A stretch of DNA of 16,183 nt, taken from an uncultured Eubacteriales bacterium (GTDB taxonomy: Bacteria; Bacillota; Clostridia; Oscillospirales; QAMX01). Under the pieces are notes generated by a model. That model did not search any database. It saw only the letters and a program-made list of their open reading frames with translations, and was not told where the DNA came from. The translations under genes and the position numbers were made by a program. Positions 7,484 through 14,217 of this stretch are shown here, in pieces. The stretch lies in assembly GCA_900551265.1 (NCBI GenBank), contig URVL01000038.1:1-16183 (forward strand). The letters are read 5' to 3'. The number at the start of each line of letters is the position of its first letter. Position 1 is the first letter of the stretch.

Positions 7484-8095
7484 ATGAAAATCACTGCCAA
7501 AAATATGAAAAAATATCGAGAAGAAGCGCACCTTTCACCACAGGCTCTTGCAGAACGCATCGTCGTGACACAAAAGGTCGTCGCCGCTTGGGAGCGGGGC
7601 GACGCGTTACCCGACTTTGATACACTTCTGTTGATTGCCAATGCGTTGGGTGTAGACGTCGCAGACTTAATTTATGACAGGCGCATTTCATCAGAGGAAT
7701 ATATTTGTTCCAGGCCAAAGCGAGTGAAAGTCGCTGTCATCCTGGCTGTCATATTTCTCTTGATTCTTGCGTCTGTCCTTTTTTTATACTGCGCCGACTT
7801 TGGCGATAAACGATCCCTCGCCTTAGGCCGGCTGCTGAACGTCGTACTGATACCAGCTGTATACGCGTTTGGCATTGCTGAGCTTGCATCAATTGGCGCA
7901 ATATGGTATGATTTTAGGGTAACCTGTAAGATTCTGCGTATTGTTCTTCTTGGACTAGGCGTTACATGCGTGTGTCTCTATTGCCTCATTCTTAATCTGC
8001 CCAGTATAGGCCGGCAAGTGTCGGAATGGCTGCGCAGCCACTCGTTTGTATTTCTTTTGCCGGGCATCCTTTTTTTCCTCGGATGTAATAAATAA
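7484..8095 (+). CDS. Membrane-anchored XRE-family regulator, BcrR-like (paralogue 2)
   Basis: A 203-residue protein, about the size of BcrR. The helix-turn-helix covers about 5-63 (recognition segment VTQKVVAAWERG), followed by RPKRVK and a first membrane helix at about 83-103. Further helices lie at about 118-142, 150-172 and 187-200. The cytoplasmic loop has the family DFR motif (143-145). The tail is short: it ends in LGCNK, where the others have GFNRK plus an extension. The ATG at 7484 follows GAGGGG by seven bases and fits the alignment of paralogues; the in-frame ATG at 7469 has no ribosome binding site. It is divergent from paralogue 1 and convergent with the secreted-protein gene at 8244-8837. 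Confidence 0.88.
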   Translation: MKITAKNMKKYREEAHLSPQALAERIVVTQKVVAAWERGDALPDFDTLLLIANALGVDVADLIYDRRISSEEYICSRPKRVKVAVILAVIFLLILASVLFLYCADFGDKRSLALGRLLNVVLIPAVYAFGIAELASIGAIWYDFRVTCKILRIVLLGLGVTCVCLYCLILNLPSIGRQVSEWLRSHSFVFLLPGILFFLGCNK

Positions 8096-8153
8096 ATTTT
8101 TTTGGTAATCGTGTTCTTTTTACTTTGCTCCGCTGCCTGTACGCTTACCGGTC

Positions 8154-8184
8154 AAAAAAAGATGGCGCCGCAAGGGCGCCATTT
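8154..8184. terminator. Intrinsic terminator between convergent genes
   Basis: ATGGCGCC (8162-8169) pairs with GGCGCCAT (8175-8182) around a five-base loop. On the minus strand it is followed by seven T residues, making it a strong terminator for the secreted-protein gene. On the plus strand the tail is ATTTATATA. Confidence 0.85.
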
Positions 8185-8192
8185 ATATAGAT

Positions 8193-8222
8193 TTCTGTAA
8201 ACAAGAAATCTTGTTTACAGAA
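8193..8222. repeat. 30-base near-perfect palindrome
   Basis: Arms of 14 bases (8193-8206 and 8209-8222) are perfectly complementary with only two bases between them. It lies just past the stop codon of the secreted-protein gene and before its terminator. It has no T tract of its own. It could be a protein-binding site or an RNA 3'-end stabiliser. Confidence 0.8.
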
Positions 8223-8243
8223 CGGGGGGCTGATTTTATAAAT

Positions 8244-8837
8244 TTATGCAACAAAGTTGCGCAATGTAAATGTCCACGTTCTGGAATTCATTAGATAGGA
8301 AAGCGTTAAATTGGCACCTACAGATAGTCCATTACCAGAAACATAGGTTGAAAATCCTGTTCCAACATAAAAATTATTGGAAACAGATCGGCTCCCAGTT
8401 TGTGAACTATTTGATAAACTGATACATCCATAACTTACTATTGCAGAAGTTATAGAAGCATCTGGATCAGAAATTGTCCAGCTGCCCGAAACAGAACTCA
8501 GAAGGTAAGACCCATTATTTACATAATAGCTAATCGTCGAATATACCGTGGAGACATTTTGCGAATCCGAATCGTGTTCCGGTCTGGAGCCAAAAGTGGT
8601 CGCTCTTAAATTGAATTCATAGGTAGCCGATATGGCTTGATTCGCATGAAACAGGTTTATGGAATCTGTTTCAACCAAATGACCGATTATTTCCACACAG
8701 TTTCCTTCGTCATCGTAGAAATAGCCTGTCATCGTTTGCGCAATGCCCCCCTGATCTAAATCAGCGGCCAACGTTGTCATCCCCATCGTCAGGCCCATTG
8801 CAAGGATCAATAGCATAGATACAAATTTTTTCATCAT
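8244..8837 (-). CDS. Secreted protein of unknown function, paralogue A
   Basis: A 197-residue protein that I do not recognise. Residues 1-25 form a clear Sec signal peptide, with likely cleavage after TTLAA. The mature part is rich in Ser, Thr, Asn and Tyr and looks all-beta. It shares four motifs, at nearly identical positions, with the protein at 10690-11307: GYFYDDEGNCVEI (38-50), SVSGSW (115-120), NFYVGTGF (155-162) and TWTFTLRN (187-194). One cysteine in DDEGxC is conserved between them. The start is ATGATG at 8837 or 8834, with TGAGGA upstream. It is divergent from membrane regulator paralogue 3 at 9115, its presumed controller, and is more AT-rich than the flanking housekeeping genes. 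It might be an exported effector, a sensor partner or a decoy; none of these is shown. Confidence 0.85.
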   Translation of the reverse strand: MMKKFVSMLLILAMGLTMGMTTLAADLDQGGIAQTMTGYFYDDEGNCVEIIGHLVETDSINLFHANQAISATYEFNLRATTFGSRPEHDSDSQNVSTVYSTISYYVNNGSYLLSSVSGSWTISDPDASITSAIVSYGCISLSNSSQTGSRSVSNNFYVGTGFSTYVSGNGLSVGANLTLSYLMNSRTWTFTLRNFVA

Positions 8838-8958
8838 AGCGATTCCTCATCTCATTCAATAATTTTAAATTCGAACCAGTGGTATTTCGGCCACCTATCC
8901 CCTATAGGCCTCCGCAACAATTTTCGTTTGTTAAAACCGATTTCGAATTAGCGTTGTT

Positions 8959-8987
8959 AGCATATATAATTTTGTTGCAAAATGCAA
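8959..8987 (-). promoter_or_regulatory. Promoter of secreted protein A
   Basis: TTGCAT (8987-8982) and TATGCT (8964-8959) are 17 bases apart. The -35 overlaps the palindrome TTGCA-TTT-TGCAA (read on the minus strand), so a repressor bound there would block it. The leader to the start codon is about 115 bases. Confidence 0.6.
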
Positions 8988-9009
8988 GCCTTTTTGCACA
9001 AATTTCAGC

Positions 9010-9024
9010 GCAAAGAATCTTTGC
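9010..9024. promoter_or_regulatory. Palindromic operator candidate, copy 2
   Basis: GCAAAGAATCTTTGC is identical to the core at 7352-7366. The similarity extends leftward: 8986-9024 aligns with 7327-7366, including AAGC, a T run and CAG before the palindrome. It lies between the promoter of secreted protein A and the start of paralogue 3. Confidence 0.6.
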
Positions 9025-9114
9025 ACGGTCATTTTCTGGAATTTATCAGGATGGTATTACAATTTTTATTACTTTTGTATTGTTTGTGGAACATTAATGT
9101 TAGAGGAAAATGGT

Positions 9115-9822
9115 ATGAATGTTATTGGAAAAAATCTTAAAAAATATCGAGAAAAGGCCGGCCTGTCCCAGCAAGAACTGGCAAAGCATATGGCGGTTAC
9201 CCGTCAAACTATTTCCAATTGGGAACGAGGCGTTTCTCAGCCTGATCTGGATTCTATTTTTCTACTTGCCAACGAGTTCCAAGTAGATGTCACGGAGATT
9301 ATCTATGGTCAAAAACCTAACGATGAATTTCAAACAACTCAAGGACAACGAATAAAAAGAACAACAATAATTGGAATCATATTTTTGATTACAGTACTTT
9401 TAAGTGTGTTTTTAATACCAATTCTCTATAATTTCAAATATATATTTATTATTTTGCCATACTCCATTGCAAGCGTCACACTCTTGCCATTTACCTATGC
9501 TATTGGGGCAGTATTTGCCTTATCTCTTATATCTATCTGGATAGACTTTAGACTTTCCAATCATCGGATTTATCTGTTTATGATTATATTCCCTTTGGTT
9601 TTCGTTTTTCTTTATTTATCTTTTATGTTAACTTCAATACTAGGACAATTTATTGGTCTATATCTAGATGATGTTATTTATTCTGATCTACTTTTCAATT
9701 GGCTCTTCGAACACCCTGTTATCTTCATAATTCCTGGCGCTATGCTTTTCTTTGGCTTTAACCGAAAACCGCAACCACCCGCTGAGCCCACGCAGCCTGT
9801 TCAGGAGGCCGACGTTCCATGA
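9115..9822 (+). CDS. Membrane-anchored XRE-family regulator, BcrR-like (paralogue 3)
   Basis: A 235-residue one-component regulator. The helix-turn-helix lies at about 5-63 (SQQELAKHMAVTRQTISNWERG), with QRIKR before the membrane. Helices lie at about 84-103, 115-142, 152-176 and 200-214. The DFR loop motif is at 144-146 and GFNRK at 214-218, followed by a Pro/Gln-rich tail. The N-terminus, the inner loop and the tail are predicted cytoplasmic. ATG 9115 is chosen because AGAGG lies eight bases upstream and the paralogues align there; an in-frame ATG at 9097 lacks this. Its stop overlaps the start of paralogue 4 by four bases, so the two are translationally coupled. It is divergent from secreted protein A. 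The plus-strand promoter is weak: TACAAT near 9054-9064 without a good -35. Confidence 0.9.
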   Translation: MNVIGKNLKKYREKAGLSQQELAKHMAVTRQTISNWERGVSQPDLDSIFLLANEFQVDVTEIIYGQKPNDEFQTTQGQRIKRTTIIGIIFLITVLLSVFLIPILYNFKYIFIILPYSIASVTLLPFTYAIGAVFALSLISIWIDFRLSNHRIYLFMIIFPLVFVFLYLSFMLTSILGQFIGLYLDDVIYSDLLFNWLFEHPVIFIIPGAMLFFGFNRKPQPPAEPTQPVQEADVP

Positions 9823-10529
9823 ACAATCAAATTGCGAAAAATATCAAAATGTATCGCGAAGCCGCTCATTTGTCTCAGCAAGCGTTGGCCGAGCGTCTTC
9901 ATGTTTCGCGTCAGGCCATTTCCAATTGGGAACGAGGAGTTTCCCAACCTGATCTGGATTCTATTTTTCTACTTGCCAGCGAGTTTCAAGTGGATGTCAC
10001 AGAAATTATTTATGGTAAAAGACCTGACGATGAATTTCTAGCAAGCAAACCGAAGCGAATAAAGGCTACAATTATTATGGGGATTGCTTTTTTTATAGCA
10101 ATACTCTTGAGTACTACTTTGGTTCCTTATTTTTACGCCATTCGGATGCATTACATGGCAACTTTTACGGCTTTGAGTGTGACGGTATTGCCTGTTACCT
10201 ATGTAATTGGAACAATGTTTACATTGTCTCTGTTTTCTATTTGGTTAGACTTTAGAATTAGTAATAAAAGAGCAGGTACCATACTAATTATATCGGCATT
10301 CTTGTTAATATTTCTTGATGCTGTAATTAACCTTATAATTATTTGTGGTTCTGACGCATTAAAAGTATATTTGAATGACAAATTTCAGCTGGCTATCTAT
10401 TTCAACTGGTTGCTCAATTATCCTGTCGTCTTCATAATTCCCGGCGCCATGCTTTTCTTTGGCTTTAACCGAAAGCCGCAACCATCCGCTGAGACCACGC
10501 AGACTGTTCAGGAAACAATGCCCATATAA
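9819..10529 (+). CDS. Membrane-anchored XRE-family regulator, BcrR-like (paralogue 4)
   Basis: A 236-residue protein, a tandem duplicate of paralogue 3, with the same order: helix-turn-helix (SQQALAERLHVSRQAISNWERG), KPKRIK, four membrane helices, a WLDFR loop and a GFNRK tail. The ATG overlaps the preceding TGA, and AGGAGG is ten bases upstream. The HTH region and the C-terminal end are nearly identical to paralogue 3, including exact DNA runs of 31 bases (9948-9978 versus 9241-9271) and 26 bases (10449-10474 versus 9742-9767). The membrane core between them has diverged strongly. Two such proteins could form a heterodimer on one operator, with the variable membrane part setting the signal (inference). 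Confidence 0.9.
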   Translation: MNNQIAKNIKMYREAAHLSQQALAERLHVSRQAISNWERGVSQPDLDSIFLLASEFQVDVTEIIYGKRPDDEFLASKPKRIKATIIMGIAFFIAILLSTTLVPYFYAIRMHYMATFTALSVTVLPVTYVIGTMFTLSLFSIWLDFRISNKRAGTILIISAFLLIFLDAVINLIIICGSDALKVYLNDKFQLAIYFNWLLNYPVVFIIPGAMLFFGFNRKPQPSAETTQTVQETMPI

Positions 10530-10552
10530 CGGCCAGCATAGTATCATACAAA

Positions 10553-10593
10553 ACGCCGCAGAGGCATTTTCCTCTACGGCGTCTCAATTTTTT
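10553..10593. terminator. Bidirectional intrinsic terminator
   Basis: ACGCCG-C-AGAGG (10553-10564) pairs with CCTCT-A-CGGCGT (10571-10582), with one internal mismatch and a six-base loop. TTTTTT follows on the plus strand (10588-10593) and TTTTG on the minus strand. It separates convergent genes ending at 10529 and 10690; nothing else is seen in that gap. Confidence 0.85.
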
Positions 10594-10689
10594 CGTACCT
10601 ACAATTTCAGGTCAGTATAACGTAGCCCAAAACAACCATCCACATTAACAAAATCCATTTGAATTTAGCGTCAGCCCTTCACATCCCTA

Positions 10690-11307
10690 TTATTTTATAA
10701 TTTTTTCCGGATATTCCAACAAATTGTCTACTGTAAACGTCCACGTTTCAGAACCGTCCACAAGCAACTCTAATGTCAGGCGCGATCCGACGGCACTGGC
10801 CGCGGCATATACGCGTTCCGTAAATCCGGTATCAATCAAAAAGTCATTCTCAACAGACGTTTCTCCGTATTGTTCCATTGCACCGGAACCACGGCACATG
10901 TAAACGAGAGAAGCTTTACACACCGATGTATGAGCGTCTTCCACTTTCCAATTACCGGAAACCGATGTTAAAACGTCAAGATCCCCCTCCTGATTATATT
11001 TGTTGATTAGGTAAAGCTTCAAAAAGCTCCCCGGTCTTGATCCATCTTCCGTCTTCGCAAAAGCAGATCCGTCAATTACATATAAATATGTCACTGTAAT
11101 ATCCGCATCCGCATGATAAGGTCCTTTTAAGTCGATAAACGTATTGATTGGACGGCCTTTGATTTCAAGACAATGGCCCTCATCATCATATAAATAACCC
11201 ATTTTTTCGCTGCACATAGCAGGCTTATTCAAGTCTGTTGTTATGGATGTCATCCCCAGTAAAAAACAGATAATTGGTATTAACGCCACGGACCAGGCTC
11301 TTTTCAT
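10690..11307 (-). CDS. Secreted protein of unknown function, paralogue B
   Basis: A 205-residue protein, homologous by eye to the product at 8244-8837. The shared motifs are GYLYDDEGHCLEI (37-49), TSVSGNW (114-120), NDFLIDTGF (154-162) and TWTFTVDN (188-195). The N-terminus is a hydrophobic signal sequence (about 4-22) without an obvious AxA cleavage site or lipobox, so it may stay anchored. It has extra cysteines at 32, 130 and 138 and a longer basic C-terminus. The ATG at 11307 has only a weak upstream AAGG; an upstream in-frame stop rules out an earlier start. It is divergent from regulator paralogue 5. I know of no function. Confidence 0.82.
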   Translation of the reverse strand: MKRAWSVALIPIICFLLGMTSITTDLNKPAMCSEKMGYLYDDEGHCLEIKGRPINTFIDLKGPYHADADITVTYLYVIDGSAFAKTEDGSRPGSFLKLYLINKYNQEGDLDVLTSVSGNWKVEDAHTSVCKASLVYMCRGSGAMEQYGETSVENDFLIDTGFTERVYAAASAVGSRLTLELLVDGSETWTFTVDNLLEYPEKIIK

Positions 11308-11422
11308 CCGATCATCACGCCTTCATTTGATTTATTAAAACCAAATAGGAAAATATTTGACGAAAGAATCATAACGTCGCTTTAAAATAAGAAAATTTCA
11401 CAATTTGGTCTATCTATTTATA

Positions 11423-11451
11423 ATTATAATGAATGACATCGCAAAATACAA
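11423..11451 (-). promoter_or_regulatory. Promoter of secreted protein B
   Basis: TTGTAT (11451-11446) and TATAAT (11428-11423) are 17 bases apart. The stretch GCTTG-ATTTTGC around the -35 matches the promoter of secreted protein A, which shows common ancestry. The leader is about 108 bases. Confidence 0.65.
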
Positions 11452-11520
11452 GCGTTTTCGACAAGAGTCGGCATAAAAATCCTTTTCGTGAGATCATGCG
11501 TTCTAGGCAAAAGAAATTTC

Positions 11521-11549
11521 GTGACATTTCCCATATTCAGTGGTAAAAT
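11521..11549 (+). promoter_or_regulatory. Promoter of paralogue 5
   Basis: GTGACA (11521-11526) and TAAAAT (11544-11549) are 17 bases apart. The preceding ATTTC matches the promoter of paralogue 2. AGAGGG at 11579-11584 is the ribosome binding site. Confidence 0.55.
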
Positions 11550-11593
11550 ACAATTATTATGAATAACTCGTCGAATATAGAGGGATGAGTGCA

Positions 11594-12274
11594 ATGAATA
11601 TCGTTGCAAAAAACATTAAGATTTTGCGCAAAAGCGCCAATCTCTCCCAACAGGAACTTGCGGAGCGTATCATCGTCACCAGGCAGACGATTTCAAATTG
11701 GGAGCGCGGCGTTTCCATGCCCGATGTTGAAATATTGGAGCGGGTGGCTGTTGCACTGGAAGTGAAGCCCGCAGATTTAATTTACGGACAGCAGCCTGCT
11801 ACAACGTTTATGAAAACTCGGCCTGCGAGAATTAGGCGCGCTGCAGTCTTAGGTATGTTGTGGCTTATGGCACTGGGACTCATGGTTTTTCTGTTACCTG
11901 AGCTGTACCGCAACAAATTAGATATGAATCTCTATCCATATTGGATTGGTTATTGCACCATCTGGCCTGCTGTCTATGGACTTGGGGGTGCATTGTCCTT
12001 TTCTATCCTTGCAGTTTGGAACGATTTTCGTATAAAAAGCCGATGTTTGCATATTTCTCTGCTTACGGTCGGTTTTTCCATGATTTTGCTCTATCCAATT
12101 CTTCTACTTTGTACCAGTTGGACTGCGTTTCATGTCTGGATCTGGGAAAACCCTTTTATTTTTGTAATTCCGGGTGTTTTGCTGTTTTGTGGTTTTAATC
12201 GAAAATCATCTGAAGACGAGCCTCAACATTCTTTGACAGAAGATGGCCAGACGGGTGTTCTGCAAACTCTGTAA
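11594..12274 (+). CDS. Membrane-anchored XRE-family regulator, BcrR-like (paralogue 5)
   Basis: A 226-residue one-component regulator. The helix-turn-helix at about 5-63 reads SQQELAERIIVTRQTISNWERG, with the same recognition segment as paralogue 3. RPARIRR precedes the membrane. About four helices follow, with WNDFRIKS in the inner loop and PGVLLFCGFNRK at the end, then an acidic/polar tail of about 25 residues. ATG 11594 is used because AGAGGG lies nine bases upstream; the in-frame ATG at 11585 would abut that site. It is divergent from secreted protein B and convergent with the acyl-CoA synthetase gene. Its intergenic region is related to those of the other two loci, but the GCAAAGAATCTTTGC palindrome has degenerated there. 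Confidence 0.9.
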   Translation: MNIVAKNIKILRKSANLSQQELAERIIVTRQTISNWERGVSMPDVEILERVAVALEVKPADLIYGQQPATTFMKTRPARIRRAAVLGMLWLMALGLMVFLLPELYRNKLDMNLYPYWIGYCTIWPAVYGLGGALSFSILAVWNDFRIKSRCLHISLLTVGFSMILLYPILLLCTSWTAFHVWIWENPFIFVIPGVLLFCGFNRKSSEDEPQHSLTEDGQTGVLQTL

Positions 12275-12295
12275 AATGTATATTTTCGGATTTAT

Positions 12296-12335
12296 AATAG
12301 CCCCGTCTGGCCATGGTAGGACAGGCGGGGCTATT
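12296..12335. terminator. Bidirectional terminator with a competing inverted repeat
   Basis: AATAGCCCCG (12296-12305) pairs with CGGGGCTATT (12326-12335), and CTG with CAG inside. It lies between convergent genes. The left arm and part of the loop (12302-12314) are also perfectly complementary to 12243-12255 in the end of the upstream gene. Confidence 0.75.
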
Positions 12336-12341
12336 TTCAAC

Positions 12342-14075
12342 TTACTTTTCTTCAGTTTTTGCTGCTTCTATTTTTGCGAGTTCCTCATTTTCCAAAATAC
12401 GGTACGCCACTTTACCAACTAAAGTTTTTGGCAACTCCTCGCGGAACTCAATCTCATATGGCTGTGCATAGCGCGCAATGTTTTTCCGGCAGTGTGCAAA
12501 AAGTTCCTGGCGCAACGCTTCTGTTGGTTCCACACCAGGCATCAACATGACAAATGCCTTGATTTTCTGCACCTTATAGGGATCCGGAACACCGATAAAA
12601 CAACTCATCATTACTTTTTCGTGGGCATCCATAGCATTTTCAAGCTGTGACGGATACACGGAATACCCGGATGTAACAATCATTCGCTTAATTCTCTGTC
12701 GAAAGTATACAAAGCCGTCTGTGTCCATCACGCCCAGATCTCCGGTATGCAGCCACAACCGTCCGTCCGAGTGGCGGCGCAGCGTCTGATTTGTTTCTTC
12801 CGGTTGATTGACATAACCCATCATCAACGTTGGGCCGGATATACAAATTTCCCCTTCTTCGCCGCACACAGCCTCGTCGGTCGTGCCAAGGTAAACGATT
12901 TTATAGTACATATCCGGCATCGGAATTCCAATGGAACCTTCCCGGGAGGTAAAATATGGCGTCAGACAACTTGCCGTCACGCACTCCGTCGTTCCATAGC
13001 CCTCGCGGACTTGTACATTTGCACCGTGATCCGCTAAAAAAGCGTCAAATTTCTTTTTTAGCTCTACCGAAAGAGAATCGCCGCCCGAGAATACGCCAAG
13101 CAGACAGCTGAGATCCACGCCGTCCATCGCCGGATTGCGCAATAGCGCCTCATACAAAGTCGGAACACCCACAATATAATTAGGTTTATGCTTCTTTAAA
13201 AGTTCTGCATAGGTTTTTGCGTTAAAGCGGGGAATGAGCAGACACTCGCTGCCGCCTATCATCATGGAATGGATGGAGCAGCCAAGCCCAAAACCGTGAA
13301 ACATCGGCATAACCGCCAACATCTTATTACCAGCTTCAAAACAGTGGGCCATATTAATAATTTGAAGGCCAAGTGCGTTGAAATTCAGGTTCGAAAGCAG
13401 GATTCCCTTCGTTGTTCCGGTGGTTCCTCCGGAATAGAGAATTGCAGCAGGATCAGAGCCTTTTCCGTGTGCCTTATACTCTCCCGACCAGGAGTCCGCC
13501 ATCTTCATCAAATCACGCCAGAGAATGACACGCGAGTCCGACTTTGGTACAGGCGCGATTTTGCGTCCCTCGGTGACCTTGTAGCCCAGGCGCATCAGGG
13601 GGTTCAGCGCCTCGCCGACATTCGCAATAATCAGCCGGTCAATGTCCACGCGGTCACTGATTGATACAAATTTGGGATAAAACTGATCAAGCGTCAGTAC
13701 GACGCGGCTCTCCGCATCTTTCAGGTAAAACACAATCTCGCCTTCTCCGGAAAGCGGATGAATCATATTGGCAACCGCACCAATCATGTTTACCGCGTAA
13801 AACATAATGACACCCTGCGGACAATTTGGCATGCAAATCGTGATCCGGTCGCCTTTTTTCAAGCCAAGCGCGCGCAGTGCCTTTGCGCAGCGGTTGATCT
13901 GTTCGACCAATTCCCGGAAAGAAGTCTCCCGGCCCATAAAATAAAGAGCTTTGTAGTCGGCGTACTGCTCCCCCGCCCGCTCGACCATTGCAGACATGGA
14001 AACATCCGGATACTCCAGCGTACGCGGTACCTCTCCATAAAATTTAAACCAAGGCGCATCTGGCACAGTATTCAT
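12342..14075 (-). CDS. AMP-forming acyl-CoA synthetase (long-chain fatty acid-CoA ligase-like)
   Basis: A 577-residue member of the ANL superfamily that would activate a carboxylic acid to an acyl-adenylate and then to the CoA thioester. The core motifs are intact: YSGGTTGTTKG (214-224, ATP phosphate loop), GYGTTE (359-364), LHTGDLG with Asp446 for the ribose, the hinge FRQRIKRMIVTSGYSVYP, and PKTLVGKVAYR with the C-terminal catalytic Lys555. The N-terminus (DAPWFKFY...VPRTLEYP) is typical of fatty-acid CoA ligases, but the chain length of the substrate cannot be read from sequence. GGAGG lies six bases before the ATG. It is monocistronic here, with its own strong promoter, and divergent from the gene at 14310. 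Confidence 0.92.
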   Translation of the reverse strand: MNTVPDAPWFKFYGEVPRTLEYPDVSMSAMVERAGEQYADYKALYFMGRETSFRELVEQINRCAKALRALGLKKGDRITICMPNCPQGVIMFYAVNMIGAVANMIHPLSGEGEIVFYLKDAESRVVLTLDQFYPKFVSISDRVDIDRLIIANVGEALNPLMRLGYKVTEGRKIAPVPKSDSRVILWRDLMKMADSWSGEYKAHGKGSDPAAILYSGGTTGTTKGILLSNLNFNALGLQIINMAHCFEAGNKMLAVMPMFHGFGLGCSIHSMMIGGSECLLIPRFNAKTYAELLKKHKPNYIVGVPTLYEALLRNPAMDGVDLSCLLGVFSGGDSLSVELKKKFDAFLADHGANVQVREGYGTTECVTASCLTPYFTSREGSIGIPMPDMYYKIVYLGTTDEAVCGEEGEICISGPTLMMGYVNQPEETNQTLRRHSDGRLWLHTGDLGVMDTDGFVYFRQRIKRMIVTSGYSVYPSQLENAMDAHEKVMMSCFIGVPDPYKVQKIKAFVMLMPGVEPTEALRQELFAHCRKNIARYAQPYEIEFREELPKTLVGKVAYRILENEELAKIEAAKTEEK

Positions 14076-14130
14076 AAAAAGCCTCCACTATATTTTTCAA
14101 TCGTTAATTAAACTAATCTAAGTATTTTTT

Positions 14131-14159
14131 ATTGTAAAGGTTTCGCCTCTTTCTGTCAA
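14131..14159 (-). promoter_or_regulatory. Promoter of the acyl-CoA synthetase gene
   Basis: On the minus strand a perfect TTGACA (14159-14154) and TACAAT (14136-14131) are 17 bases apart. Confidence 0.8.
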
Positions 14160-14217
14160 GACTCTCTGCCATTTTATCCGAAGCAAGCTCTGAATGAGGA
14201 TTTCATTTTCAAACATA

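Noticed and set aside
7147..7641. Minus-strand open frame of 164 codons across the divergent intergenic region
   Set aside because: Its first part is antisense to the clear HTH gene at 7484, it has no ribosome binding site, it crosses the operator and promoters, and it has no recognisable domain.
10590..10690. Nineteen-codon minus-strand frame after secreted protein B
   Set aside because: Too short, with no ribosome binding site, and not matched at the sister locus.
13269..14111. Plus-strand open frames opposite the acyl-CoA synthetase gene
   Set aside because: They are shadows of a gene with all ANL motifs intact; no initiation signals or domains.
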